Both the position numbers and the translations under genes were made by a program. DNA of 64,000 nucleotides from Lithospermum erythrorhizon (Eukaryota > Streptophyta > Magnoliopsida > Boraginales > Boraginaceae), in the NCBI GenBank assembly GCA_019722365.1, contig JADFUC010001346.1, positions 1,178,001 through 1,242,000 of the forward strand, written 5' to 3'. This document shows positions 36,271 through 48,900 of the stretch, one piece after another (position 1 is the stretch's first letter; every line of letters starts with the position of its first letter). A model generated the notes under the pieces. That model made no database searches. It was not told where the DNA came from and saw only the letters and a list, made by a program, of their open reading frames with translations.

Positions 36271-38900
36271 GTAAATAAGGTAATCCAAATTAAACAAATG
36301 AATGTTAAATTAATTGGTTCGTTCTGTGTTTCAATTATTCAAGTTAATTAAGCTCATTGTTGTATTCAAATTATTTACCTAACGCCAAATTATTAGAGAT
36401 TTTGCTATCTAATTAATTGAGAAAAGTTACGGTTAATGATATGATTTATTAATGTTCATTAATTTTTATATGTACCAAATTTTAATGTAAAAATGATACA
36501 CATTACTAAAATGTACTATTTTAAGATGATACCATTGAAAATTTCAAAAAAAAAAGTGTACCAAAATTATTTTATGCACTTAATTAGAATGTGTACCAAT
36601 ATTTAATGAACAAATTGGTACAGATTACTTAAAAGTTAAAAATATGCTTATATAATTGACATTAATAAATTATTTTTTGAAAAAATGATACATATTAGTA
36701 TATTACCTAAAATGAACCAAAAGAACAAGAAAATATATTATAAAATGATATATTTATATTTTTTATAGTTAATGAACCATTATTAAACAAAAACGTAATG
36801 AACAGTAACTTTCCATAATTCTATTTTAATTATTTGCATAAACCAGTAAATAATTTGAGCATGAATGGTAAGTAAATAGAAATTTAGGTGGCAGTCATCA
36901 GTGTAGGGTAGTTGGTTGTGTATTTGATCTAATTTTCTATTCGCTACTTGTACTTATATTGATAATGGCCACTGTTTGCTATAAGCCTATAACGTGAAAG
37001 AAAATAATTTGCAAGTTTTTAGTGCCGTAAATGATTGTCAATTTGTGATGAATTTCCAGAGTATTCTCCCAAAATGAAATTGAACAAACAAATTGAGGCT
37101 TGGCCGAGATTGTCATGTTCATATTTGAAATTACAATCCCAACTGTTTTGAATAATTTTGGAGCAAATAAATTTTATATGGAAACTATAAGGTGTTTTTT
37201 TTAGCGGTTTATTTTTTTCACATGGAAATGATCCACTCATAACTCATTTACACATTTTACAGAGTATTTCAAATTTGAACTAGGAATTTCAAATCTATAC
37301 TATATATAATGCTTAAGGGCTTTATCATGATTACAAGTGAAAGTTTCACTGATATTTCTATTTTACTTTTAGTAACTAACTACCCAAAATTCAATTTCCA
37401 TAACATTTGACATATACGATAAAACTATATCGGAAACAAAGTTAATAAAATAAAGGCTGTTTGCTATTTTTTTCTATAAATACAGATATTGTCGCTATCA
37501 AAACTCATAATACGATTGCATTTATATTTTCTCCTTTATATACTCTAGACAGTTACTTAATTTTAATTCATTATTCGTATTATTAAAAAGTTATATTATA
37601 AAATCAATGGGATGAATATTTCGCACAGCTTAAACTCAGGCACAAATAACCTGCTTATTTAAAAAGTCGTGTTAGTTAAGGAGATAGATGATATTTTTCT
37701 TTGATTTATATTTGTATGTATATTACTAATCAAACCATAGGTCACTTATCAATAATAGTGAACTTGTAACTCGTTGTAACATCACTCATGGTTGATTCAA
37801 TTACTCACCACTAATGCTAATACTAATGAATTGTTACACCAATTTAACATTACTAACTTGAAACTCAAGTATTACTCATGAAAGTCTGTACATTTATTCT
37901 GAGGTTTATACAAGACAATAGGCAAAAGATACAAGAATTTCAACAAGATTCTTGAAATTGATAACAACTCAATGCACCCATCACTATCCAATCCGGAGGG
38001 AAACACAGATCATCAATTGGAACATACAATCTATTATTTGAAATGAAGGGTGTATTAAAAGTAAATAGTTGAGGACCAAAAACTGTTCAATATTTAAACA
38101 TAGTGAATGGATGAGTGATCAAAAGGTGAATAATTTCATAATGTGATGGCTTTTGCAATTGAATATATTCCGTAATATTTATAAGTTAGATAATTTGTAG
38201 GTAACCGTATAACAAAATTCACTAATGGTTTAATAGTTTAGTGTTATATGGCAGTTCAACTCTTGTTGGCGAGAGAATTTCTTACTTCGTTCGAGGTGTG
38301 AATTTGAAATTATATCCAAGCAAAATGATTATGCGGTAATTTCGAGGCCGAATATAGAAAATGTTAATATTTATTATAAATAAAAGATTCATTTATTTAG
38401 ATTAGAATTATACCCAAGTAGCTGTACAAATACAATCTCATGACTCCTTTGGGCCCACGGCCCATCTTACTAAAACGTTGTCTTCCTTCAATTCTTGGGC
38501 TGAACCAACGGTGATGCAATTGCAAACTGTTGTGAATAATGGGTTGTCAACTTGTAGAAATTTATGTTTCATTAAACTTTTTATTCATTAATATAATACA
38601 TCAATGATCGAAAACGTAAATTACAACATTTTATATATATATTTTATGGAATCAAATAATCAATAGATTATTAGGATGTAAATCCATCTTTTATAATCAA
38701 ATCAACTTAAATATTAATTAAACGATAGTAACATAAACAATGTAAGTCCAAAATAATTTATATTTAAATTTGATAAGGAGAGCGGCATATACACACTACT
38801 TGAAATAGTATTGGATTTGAGGTAAATAGAGTGATTTTTTGATCCAATACCACCTACCTACCCGAAAAACAGCCCTCCTTGGACAAACTGCTTGTATGGG
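36271..38900. other. Intergenic, no gene seen
   Basis: AT-rich DNA with only small chance frames (for example 37019-37240 on minus). The right end presumably carries the promoter of the first mTERF gene. Confidence 0.45.
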
Positions 38901-38996
38901 GTTTAAGAACTACAACCATGGGTTTAGCATTAATCCTGAGTACAAACTGTTTGATTTCATCTCAACAAGCAAAGGTTTGACCTTTTTATTTCAATA

Positions 38997-40091
38997 ATGT
39001 TTAGATTTTTATCCAATGCATTTAATTATTCAAATAGGAGTTCAGAAAAAGCTAAAAAACCAATCTTTTTCCAAAATGTTAATCAAGATTCTTTCACTGT
39101 TCAGTATTTGATGAATAAATGTGGATTTTCTAGGGAAAAAGCTGTTATTGCTTCTATTAAGTATGTGAAATTTGACAAACCTGATCAACCTGATTCAGTT
39201 ATATGTTTCTTGAAAAATCAAGGCTTTACTGAGTCCCAAATCCGCAAAGGGATTGCTTCATGTCCTAGGATTTTATCTGCTAATTCTGAAAATACCCTTT
39301 TGCCTAAGATTGAATTTTTAAGGTCTAAAGGTGCTACTAAGCAAGATTTAGCTGGAATATTTGTGTTTAGGCCTTCCATTTTCAGAAGAAGCTTGGAGGG
39401 CTACATTTTGCCATCTTTCAATTTCATTAGAGAGTTTCTTGGTTCTGATAAAGATGCCATTTTAGCTATCTCTTCACGATTTGAAATTGAGACTCATGTG
39501 AAGCCAAATATCAAGATTTTACTCGAGGCTGGTATGTGTCGGTCTGATATAGGATATTTCATTAAGAAACGACCTTTACTCTTTTCATATAGTCCAGATG
39601 CTTTGAAGGAGTCTGTAAAACTGGTTCAGAAATTGGGAATGAATCCCAGAAACCATAGTTATGGTTTAGCATTAGCGATTGTAACAACTACACGCAGATC
39701 AACATGGAATAAACGAATGGAGGCTTACAAGAAATGGGGTTGTTCTGAGGACGATGTGTTGAGGACTTTTAAGATTCTCCCGTCTGTTATGAACATTTCA
39801 GAGGAAAAAATAAATGCGATCATGAGTTTATTTGTTCATGAAATAGGTTGGCAATCATCAAAGGTTGTGAAGAGGTACTTTATGTTTACTTTGAGCTTGA
39901 ACAAAAGAATGATCCCTAGGTGGTCGGTTTATCGAGAGTTGATAGCGAAAGGATTGGTCAAGAAAGAAGCCGTCAAGTGCACAATGTTCACAATGAAAGA
40001 GGATCTATTTCTTAAGAAGTTTGTGAATTGCTGCAAAAATGAAGCTCCTGTTTTATTGAAATTATATATTGAGAAGCAAGCGATAAAATAA
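38997..40091 (+). CDS. mTERF family protein, tandem copy 1
   Basis: Intronless gene for 364 aa. Plant mTERF proteins are helical-repeat nucleic-acid-binding proteins of mitochondria and chloroplasts that act in organelle transcription, splicing or translation. The family pattern is clear: leucine/proline helical repeats such as FLKNQGFTESQIRK and CPRILSANSENTLLPKIEFL, then RPSIFRRSLEGYILPSFNFI, KKRPLLFSYSPD and KWGCSEDDVLRTFKILPSVM. The protein is co-linear with the copy at 41145 and similar along its whole length. Two differences stand out: about 11 residues of the N-terminal presequence are missing between residues 17 and 18, and about 4 residues are missing near 163-170, inside a repeat (AISSRFEIETHVKPN against the AISTCPKLLLENEVLVKPS of copy 2). 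The shortened presequence may change targeting. Which organelle it enters and its target RNA or DNA are not visible. Confidence 0.88.
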   Translation: MFRFLSNAFNYSNRSSEKAKKPIFFQNVNQDSFTVQYLMNKCGFSREKAVIASIKYVKFDKPDQPDSVICFLKNQGFTESQIRKGIASCPRILSANSENTLLPKIEFLRSKGATKQDLAGIFVFRPSIFRRSLEGYILPSFNFIREFLGSDKDAILAISSRFEIETHVKPNIKILLEAGMCRSDIGYFIKKRPLLFSYSPDALKESVKLVQKLGMNPRNHSYGLALAIVTTTRRSTWNKRMEAYKKWGCSEDDVLRTFKILPSVMNISEEKINAIMSLFVHEIGWQSSKVVKRYFMFTLSLNKRMIPRWSVYRELIAKGLVKKEAVKCTMFTMKEDLFLKKFVNCCKNEAPVLLKLYIEKQAIK

Positions 40092-40887
40092 ATGTGCTTT
40101 CTTCTGATGGACAAGTAACTTAGATGAGATTATTTATGAATTCCATTGGATTGGTGATGCTTGAATGAATGAAGTATGTGAATATATGAATGAATCTCCT
40201 TTGTTATTGAAAGTATATTATAAGAACTTGGAATCTTTAAAGTGAGTGAGCTTTGTTATTGATTCGTTATACAATTGGTTCTGATGATAGCACTGCAAAG
40301 TGGCTCTCTGTGAGTTCATCTGGCCTAATCTTGCTCATCACTTATGTACATTGCATTTGAATATTGGTGTGTAGGTTTGCTTGCGAGGTTGACCTTATAA
40401 AAATCTGGAATTCGTTTCAAGTTTGTTCTATTCGCTCCTTAGTGTCCTTGTTTGCACATGCTGAGATCCTTTCGATACTCGTTGAAGTATTCTGCTCATC
40501 AATCCATCGTCTTTCTGTGAATCTCTTTGGAGTTTGTTCTCTTTGCTTCTGAACTTTTGCATTTCTTCTGAGCTTGTTCTATCGACTTCGATCTTATTGT
40601 CCCGTCGATCAAAGTAGGAATCTTAGTTTCAAGGAAGGAACATCTTCAAAATGTCAATGGTCTCATAAAAATTGATGGTTGTTACAACATAGCTTGTCTT
40701 ACTTTTTCAAGTTTTGTAGCTTCAAATTCTTTCATTTGATTCAGCTATGGAGTGTTCTTCTTCAGCAACAAATGACTTTTGTCATGTCTCGATACCGATT
40801 TTGAGACTTTAAGTTACGAGACGACTTATTGACTAGTCGAAAACTTATTAAGAATTCATAGGTTCTACCTAAAACCACTGAGCTGTT

Positions 40888-41026
40888 ATACACACCAAAA
40901 TAGTAAGTGTTTGGGGGTGAAATGACTATTTTGCCCCCTATTTGTAAGTGTGGTAGTTACAGAAATTATGCTCAGGAGTAAAATAGTCATTTCAGTGTTA
41001 AAAAACACTATTTGGGTGTGTGTATA
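40888..41026. mobile_element. Short inverted-repeat element (MITE) between the mTERF genes
   Basis: About 139 bp with long terminal inverted repeats. The left arm starts TATACACACCAAAATAG and the right arm, read inward, starts TATACACACACCCAAATAG. Both arms continue with GAAATGACTATTTT about 30 bp in. The copies pair over about 50 bp, so the whole element could fold into a hairpin. TA at the ends may be the target duplication. It does not match the Stowaway consensus. Confidence 0.65.
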
Positions 41027-41144
41027 TTGGATCCGGTACAACCATGAAACTGCTGAGATTAGCTTCAAACATAGGATTTGTTGACTTCAGACCATTTTTT
41101 TATATCGTCTCAGCAAACAAAAGGTTTGACCATTTCATTACAAA

Positions 41145-42281
41145 ATGTTTAGATTTATATTCAAATCAATCCATTCTTCAAGTAGGATTTCAGAAGTCTT
41201 TAAATTATACTCAACTTCAGCAAAAAATGCTAAAAAACCCATCTTTTTCTCAAATGGAAATCAAGATTCTTTTACTGTTCAATATTTGATAAAAAAATGT
41301 GGATTTTCTATTGAAAAAGCTGTTATTGCTTCTACTAAGTATGTGAAGTTTGACAAGCCTGATAAACCTGATTCAGTTATATATTTCTTGAAACATCAAG
41401 GCTTTACTGAGTCCCAAATCCGAAAAATGTTAGCAGTTGATCCTAGGATTTTATCTGCTAATTGTGAAAATACCCTTTTGCCAAAGATTGAATTTTTTAG
41501 GTCCAAGGGTGCTACAATGAAGGATTTAGTTAGAATTCTTGTAATTTTGCCTACCATTTTTAAGAGAAGCTTAGAGGGCTACATTTTACCATCCTTCGAT
41601 TTTATCAAAGATTATGTTGGTTCTGATAAAGATGTTATTATTGCCATATCAACCTGCCCCAAATTACTACTTGAAAATGAAGTACTTGTTAAGCCTAGTA
41701 TCGCGATTTTGCTCCGGGCCGGTATGTCTCAATCTCAGATGGGGTATTTAATGAAAAAAAGGCCTCACCTTTTTGTGAGTGGTTCAGAAAGATTGAAGGA
41801 GTCTGTCAAACAGGTTCAGGAATTGGGAATGGATCCGAGATCTAGTGCGTATGGGTTTGCATTAGTGATTCTAACAATTACGCGCAGAGTAACGTGGGAT
41901 AAAAGAATGGAAGCTTACAAGAGTTGGGGTTGTTCTGAGGACAATGTGTGGAGGACTTTTAAGATTCTCCCCTTCCTTATGAACGTTTCAGTGGAACAAA
42001 TAAATGGGATAATGAGTTTATTTGTCCATGAAATAGGTTGGCAATCATCAGAAGTTGTGAAGAAGTACTTTATGTTTACTCTGAGCTTGAAGAAAAGGAT
42101 GATCCCCAGGTGGACAGTTTATCAAGAGTTACTTTCGAAAGGGTTGGTGAAGAATGAAGTCATCAGGTCCACAATGTTTACAATGAAAGAGGATCTCTTT
42201 CTTAAGAAGTTTGTGAATTGTTATAAGACTGAAGCTCCTTTGTTATTGCAATTATATATTGAGAAGCAAGCTTCGAAGTAA
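41145..42281 (+). CDS. mTERF family protein, tandem copy 2
   Basis: Intronless gene for 378 aa, the downstream partner of the gene at 38997 and the fuller of the two. The N-terminus MFRFIFKSIHSSSRISEVF followed by KLYSTSAKN is rich in Arg, Ser and hydrophobic residues without acids, typical of a mitochondrial presequence. mTERF repeats follow, including FLKHQGFTESQIRKML and DPRILSANCENTLLPKIEFF, then ILPTIFKRSLEGYILPSFDF and CPKLLLENEVLVKPSIAILL, then MGYLMKKRPHLF, WGCSEDNVWRTFKILPFLMN and VHEIGWQSSEVVKKYFMFTL. Similarity to copy 1 begins just upstream of the ATG (the shared TCTCARCAARCAAA-like leader) and runs past the stop codon, so the duplicated unit was about 1.3 kb and included UTRs. 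No breaks. Role in organelle gene expression is inferred from family. Confidence 0.9.
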   Translation: MFRFIFKSIHSSSRISEVFKLYSTSAKNAKKPIFFSNGNQDSFTVQYLIKKCGFSIEKAVIASTKYVKFDKPDKPDSVIYFLKHQGFTESQIRKMLAVDPRILSANCENTLLPKIEFFRSKGATMKDLVRILVILPTIFKRSLEGYILPSFDFIKDYVGSDKDVIIAISTCPKLLLENEVLVKPSIAILLRAGMSQSQMGYLMKKRPHLFVSGSERLKESVKQVQELGMDPRSSAYGFALVILTITRRVTWDKRMEAYKSWGCSEDNVWRTFKILPFLMNVSVEQINGIMSLFVHEIGWQSSEVVKKYFMFTLSLKKRMIPRWTVYQELLSKGLVKNEVIRSTMFTMKEDLFLKKFVNCYKTEAPLLLQLYIEKQASK

Positions 42282-42345
42282 ATGTGCTTCCCGGTGATTG
42301 ATATGTAGACGATAGATGATTTTGAATTCCATCGAAGTGGCAATG

Positions 42346-44250
42346 CTTGCTATTTCTTGAATTTAGGGATTGTTTACTAATTGGCAAATTGAGGTTTCTT
42401 GCTTTTTAGAATATTTGAGTTCTAGTTGATTGCTTGTTACTTCACTCACCTCGCTTAGGCGGGAGCCTCTTCAGAGCATTGGGGCATGTTGATGTTAATG
42501 TATGATTCACTTAAAAAATTAATGCAAACAGGTTGAACTATAATCCTTGCTAAGTTGCAGCGATGAAGTTTGAGTTAAGTTTTCTCATCTCCTGTTTATT
42601 ATGTATTTCATTTATTGTTACTCGAGATAGTAGAAGTACAGGTGAATTTTCTAGTTTTATGATTTTGACCGAAATTTCTTACTTGCTGCAACTCGCTAGA
42701 GTAAAGGATGACAGTAAAAAATCTTTTTGTTTATGTTTGAGTCTCCTGGATGCATTGCTAGATATAATTTTGAGAACGGAGGAATAACATATATGAAGCA
42801 GTTTCAATACAAGTAGTTATTGATTAAGTGTGTGTTATGGTCCTACCCTAGATGTAGTGCAGCTAACAGTATAATGATTTAGCCTGTACAAGAAAACTTA
42901 GGTAATTTCTTGATTTATTTTTATATTTCTGGTTGGGGACTATAATATCAACTACTCAGACCTGTTGTAACAATTTGTTAATAGAAGCAGAACTGATGCC
43001 AGGTAATGTGTAGTACTCGGTCGCATTGGTAATGTAGAGAGTTCTTATTGTTCAAGGGGGCCAAAGATAATCAGCTAGCGATTGTGTCTTTTGAACACTG
43101 AATTAACCCAAAGTGGTTGATATGGCATGGACTTTCAACAAGTTACACTGCAATCATCACTATATAAGATAGACTATATAAGTCCACAATGTAGTTGAAA
43201 GACAGTTTCTTGCTTTTGAACTTGACTTGTTTAGACCTAATGATTTTCTTTAGGCTTCTTTCTCACACATATTGTATCTGTTATTACAAGAAGCTGACAT
43301 ATTTATGATACTTATTGAAGTATGAGTGCTCACCATACCTACAATGTTCTGTCTCAAATGCATTTTTATTATTTGCAACATATTCTGTCATCTTTGATCT
43401 GGTTTCCTTGAACATGTCGACTTTTGACTCACTATAGTCTATAGCTACAATGTTCTGTCTCAAATACTCCAGGTAACTTTTTCAAAATGTTAACGATATC
43501 ATTCATCGGATATGATCATCTATCTCCTTTATACGCCTATTGTTGTGTCTCATAATTAATTTGATTGAACACCATATATTATAGATATTTTAACTAACTA
43601 CAACATAATCATTCAATGCATGATAAATTTTATAGTAAGGAAGACAATGAAAGAGATATAAGGAGCTAGACGAGCATCGTCCATTATTGAGATGCTTATT
43701 ACATTCTTCTTTCAATTAACTGGGATACATAAACTTGACTAGTTTCAACTTCAGCGCGCCGTTTTGAATCCGTTGTTTGAAGGATGGCATGTACGTCGGC
43801 TGCGGCTTGTATTGGTTAACATGAGTAAACTTATTCTAACACTTGATTCATTCGAAAAAAGTAACAAAAATTAATCATTTGTAAAAGTTTATAACAAATC
43901 GAAAACGTCAACAAAATTGAATCGAAATGAATAGTAAGGTAAGATGGTATTAGTGGATTACCATAAAAGAGAAAAACTAATTCAAATTATTTGACGGGCT
44001 TTTCATACCAGTCCACCCATGTGACCCAACAAGGTTGACTTTTTCACACAATTAAGGTAAAAAATTATTACATCCCAAAAATATAAAATTTTAAAATAAT
44101 ATTACAAAAATATTAAATTTAAATAAAAGTAGAGTTAACAAAAATACAAATTCTCAATAGAGTTTCGCGGTTATATTTACATCATATAAATCTCATTTTT
44201 TCTTTATTCTCATTTACAATTCACTCACAAAAAAACCCAAATTGCCTTTC
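42346..44250. other. Intergenic, no gene seen
   Basis: No supported coding region. The 74-codon frame at 42563-42787 starts with a hydrophobic run but has no homologue I recognise and lies in the mTERF 3' flank. The right end is the presumed promoter of the ALY gene. Confidence 0.45.
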
Positions 44251-44320
44251 TTCAATTGCATTTTCACTGTGAAAACCCCAAATGTTGTACTCAATTTTGT
44301 GTTAAACTTTGATTCTTGAG
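44200..44320 (+). other. ALY: Probable 5' UTR exon of the ALY gene
   Basis: A leader-like sequence ends GATTCTTGAG followed by GTAAAG. A T-rich intron then runs to TTTAG at 45925, just before the exon that contains the ATG. The upstream limit (transcription start) is a guess. Confidence 0.4.
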
Positions 44321-45935
44321 GTAAAGATTGAAGCTTTATTGTGATTTTTTGCTTTTATTTGAATTTTGGTGATGTTTAGGGTTTTTGGGTTTGCTTCTAT
44401 AAGAGTGGTTTGTTTGTTTGTGGTTTTGTTGATGATGTGAAGTTCAGTTGTCATAAACCCAAAAAGGGTTTTTTTTGTTTGAATATTTTGTTTTGTTTTT
44501 CTGATCTATATTTGAAATTGTGAGTTTTTGTTTTGTGTATTTTTTGATATATTGGATTTTTATTGAGCTTTTGCTCCTTGTTATTGTATTTTGTTATTAA
44601 TGAATGTTTGGATATTGTTTTATTTGTAATTGTTTATGGGGTTTAAGTTTTTGTAGATTCTTAGCATTGCTTGAAAAAGTTTGAAATTTGATTTTCTTTT
44701 TTAAATTTTTTGAGCTTTTAGTGTATTATCTTTAATTAGTAGTCACATTTATGTTTGAACTACCACCTCCATCCCTAAAATATTGTCAAGTTCTTCGTTA
44801 TTCAATGATCAAAATTAACGAACTTTGCGATCTTAATTGAGACATGAAACTTTGATCTTAAAATATTGTCGAGTTAGATTTAATAATAAAGTATTGAAAA
44901 TACTATCTTTTTATATATGTTACCAAATATTTATAAAATACAAGTCAACCATAAACTGGACAACCTCTGGGAGCATATCCTATTTTTTGTTGACCAACTA
45001 ATTAAAATTTATCCGTATCACTTCATTGAACTTCAAACTTTATTTCTTATTTTTTCATTGATTTTGAAACCAAGTAGCGACTCTGTGACTTCTATCTTAG
45101 ATTCGGAAATGTGGCATGCATTTTTTGTGTGTGTATATGCAGTTATCTGTTATCATTTGCAATGTTCGCAGCTTAATTGGATTGAAATTTTTTGTGTAGC
45201 AATGGAAGTTGCTTAAGGTGTTTAAATTAAATGTTATTTGATGTGGAATTCTCGTTTCTTGTCATAATAAGTTAAATTATGAAGGTGAATAAAGGGAGGA
45301 AAAAAGGAAAAGTCTTTCTTTGTTATGTTGTTTATTTTAAGTGTCCACTCTTCAATTGTGATAGTTGCAATCTATTGTACCTACAAATTAATGAATGTCA
45401 TAAATTTCTAAATCTATCGGATTCCCTTTTAACTAATTCTTACGCATCTTCTGGTTAGATTGTTCTCCCTATGTTTTCTTTATGTAGTCAAGTAGAAAGT
45501 GCCAAATGTCAAGTAGAACGATTGGTGTAAGCCCATAGGAACATTCTTGGCAGTATCAATTCAAATGTTCCTTTCACATTTCATTTAGATATACAAATTG
45601 CAATAGACCTATATTTATCAACTGTTAGCTATTCCCACTCACTTGTTGGTTTTAAGCCTCAACTGTTTTATCATTGAGATTGCTGATATATGCTGCATTG
45701 AGATATCAAAGTACCAGCAAAGCCATGCTCATTGGAAATTTTATCGTTTGTACATGTTATTCGCAAAAACACTCGAGGGATTTTAAGCTAATGGTGCAAA
45801 TTTTAATGCCCATTATCCATGACCATCGTATGTAATATGTTAATGAGCGAAGTACTATTACAAATTGTTGAGTTATCCTCCATGTTCCTGTTTTGATTAA
45901 GTTATAATTTATTCTCTTTGTTTAGAAGTTTCCTT

Positions 45936-48900
45936 ATGGCTCCCGCTAGGAAATCTAAAACTTCAATAAAAACATCACCATCAATGAAGTCTCTCCCACA
46001 AAAGAAGCAGATAGTTCCAAAAGGAGTGGTCAGGTGAGTGTGTTACCCTTTTCATTCTGAGTTGACTTCCTCTGGAACTAAAAGTTTGATTGCTTCACAA
46101 GAATAATTTGATATAGATCTGCCAATTTCTTCATCATCTTCTTCTTTTGTTTGACATTTTTAATGTCGGTAAAAAAGGATTCGCGTTTTTGTGATAACAC
46201 TTACATATAGCCGACACTCAGTAAGATAATTGCCTGCTAGTGTTTACGTATAGATTCTTACCCCAAGACTAAAAATACTTTGCTTGAAGATGAATGTTAT
46301 TACTGTAAATTTACTGCTATGTCTATCTTTTTTCTACCATGGGGCTCCTTGCTTCAACGTGTTGGAAGGTTTAACATTTTACCTCTCCTGTTTCTTCCCT
46401 CCTTTTCAAGTTTAAATATTCACTATATAATTGTAATTTGATAGGAAGCTATACAATTTCTGCAGAAGAGGAAGTTGACTGATATGTTAGGGCCACAATG
46501 GAGAAAGGAAGAGTTAATTCGCTTTTATGAGGCATACCGAAAGCATGGTAAAGATTGGAAGAAGGTATGTTTAAATGTAATCTGAGCAACTAACGTTGCT
46601 TATTTCGGCAAATAGTTTTGTCCTCCTCCTTGTCTTGTGGAGTTGGTCTGAAAAATCTATTCAATTTCAGAAATTTGGTTATATGGAGGTCCTTAGTACT
46701 TACTTGGAACCATTTTTACTCTTTACTCATCTGTTCAGAAATTTGGTTATATGGAGGTCCTTAGTACTTACTTGGAACCATTTTTAGTCATTACTCATCT
46801 GTTCAGGTTCTTTGTTTTGTTTACCATTAGTGGTAAGTTCGAGTTTTTTTGTGTGTGACTACAGGTGGCTGCGGCAGTGCGTAATAGATCTATAGATATG
46901 GTGGAGGCAGTATATACAATGAATCGAGTGAGTGTAATCCTTTGACATATATGTCATTTTAGTTGGTATGTTGTGCATATTCGTATATGTATTCATAAGT
47001 TCTAATCAACCTGTTGCCAGATCATTTTTTCCCAACACAATCTAATGAAAGAACTACATTAAAGCTAATTTGCACATCCTCATTGTGCTTCAACTAAATT
47101 TCTATGTTCTTGCTTTGGTGATTTTACTTAAAAATTTTAGAGAGTTGCTCTGGTAGTTATAGCGAACCCAAAAGTAACTTTTATATGAGTGAATTCATCA
47201 GTAGACTTCTAGAATTATTGGCTAAGTGCCCACAATTTCAAATATTCATGGACTCCATATATCACTTTTGTTGTGAATTGGAAATATATATTAAATGATA
47301 CCTGGAAGATAACGTGTTCAGGTAAGAGGACCAAATATATTGTAGTTCCTTAACCTTTCTTTAAGGAGCTTTTAATCATTCTTTTTATGATGCACCTACA
47401 TAGAAGGATCACTCGTGGCGTCTTCTCAATGTGATTGCTCAGTATGTCAAATGAAGAGACTACATCTGTAGAAATAATTTTTTTTGTTTTGTAGTCGTTC
47501 AACTTTCTTTGGCAATTCTATCCAGTTAATGCATTGGTAAACCTTTTAATAAAAATAAGATATATGATCTGTTCCGTCGTCAGTTTCTGGAGTTCTACTT
47601 TTGTGATTAAATTCCAGTTCACATTTACCTTTGCTAAAACTTTAGGAAATTTTTATCTCTCTCACTCCCACGTTTGTCCTCTTTTTCTATCTTCCATTTG
47701 TTGAAAGTAGGAGGATGTATTTAGGTGTTGGATCTTCTTCTAAAGGTGTACGTGCCATAATTTTTAATGTTTCCAGGCATACTTATCTCTTCCAGAGGGG
47801 ACTGCTTCTGTGGTTGGGCTCATTGCAATGATGACAGATCACTGCATCTGCAATCTGAGTCCTCTCTCTATGTATATATAATATATATATATATGTGTGT
47901 GTTTGTGCACAACAGCTGCAACTGTAATCTGTACATATAAAGACTTTTGTTATAAGAAATACTACTAGGATTTTCCTCTGTTCTCGTCGTCTCTTTCTCC
48001 TTTCAGTTCCCACCCACTTTTACTTGTGTTTAGTGGAGGGTGGTTTCACTAGATTGCAGCTGACCACTACTTTTACAGTTGGACATATTGTATACCTTTG
48101 AGCTCTTTGCTTTTCATAGTTTAAAAACCAATATCTAATAGGGCGGGTATTAATTGGTTGTTTTATAGAAAGTAGGAAGTGACAGCGAACAAGAAAGCTT
48201 TGAAGGTGCTGAATCATCTCGAAAACCATCCAAACGTGCTCGTGGTAGAGTTCAGCATTTTACTTCAAAAGCACCAGAGCTAAATGTTTCATCACCACCC
48301 CCCAATATTGCTAACACATATGGCTGCCTCTCATTGTGGAAGAAAAAGCGTTCTGGAGGTATGTTGCTATTATTATCTTGATTAGGGTTCGAGCATCTAC
48401 TTTCTGAACATACTCAATAAAGTAGAACCACCTATAAACTTTTTATGGATGAAACTGTCTAGGTTGAGTTGGTGAAGTGTTACTGTAAATTCTGCAACAT
48501 TGCCCTATTTACTGTCATGTTTTCGGAACCGCTTTATCTTTCATGATCTCCATCTGCCCCCGTAGAACTCTTATTGTAGGTTGATGTTTGGTGGGAGTGT
48601 GAGATATTGATTTCTTCCATTCTTAGTTTGCATATTATTTACATTGTTTTGGAGAAAGCCTTCTTTTTTGTGGCTTATAACTATGGTCCAATGTGAAAGA
48701 TAAGCTGCTATAGTTTCTGTAGGAAGTCAGCCTCGAGCTGTTGGCAAACGGACACCTCGCTTTCCCGTTTCATTTTCATGTGAGAGTAAACTCGGTGAGA
48801 AGTATTTATCTCCAAATAGACAAGGCTTCAAAATGAAAGGAAATAACAACGAAGATGAAGTTGCTCATGATATAGCATTAGCTTTGGCAGAGGCTTCACA

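Noticed and set aside
38228..38345. Possible SINE with TAGTTTAGTG and GTTCGAGG
   Set aside because: Box spacing is longer than usual and no target duplication was found.
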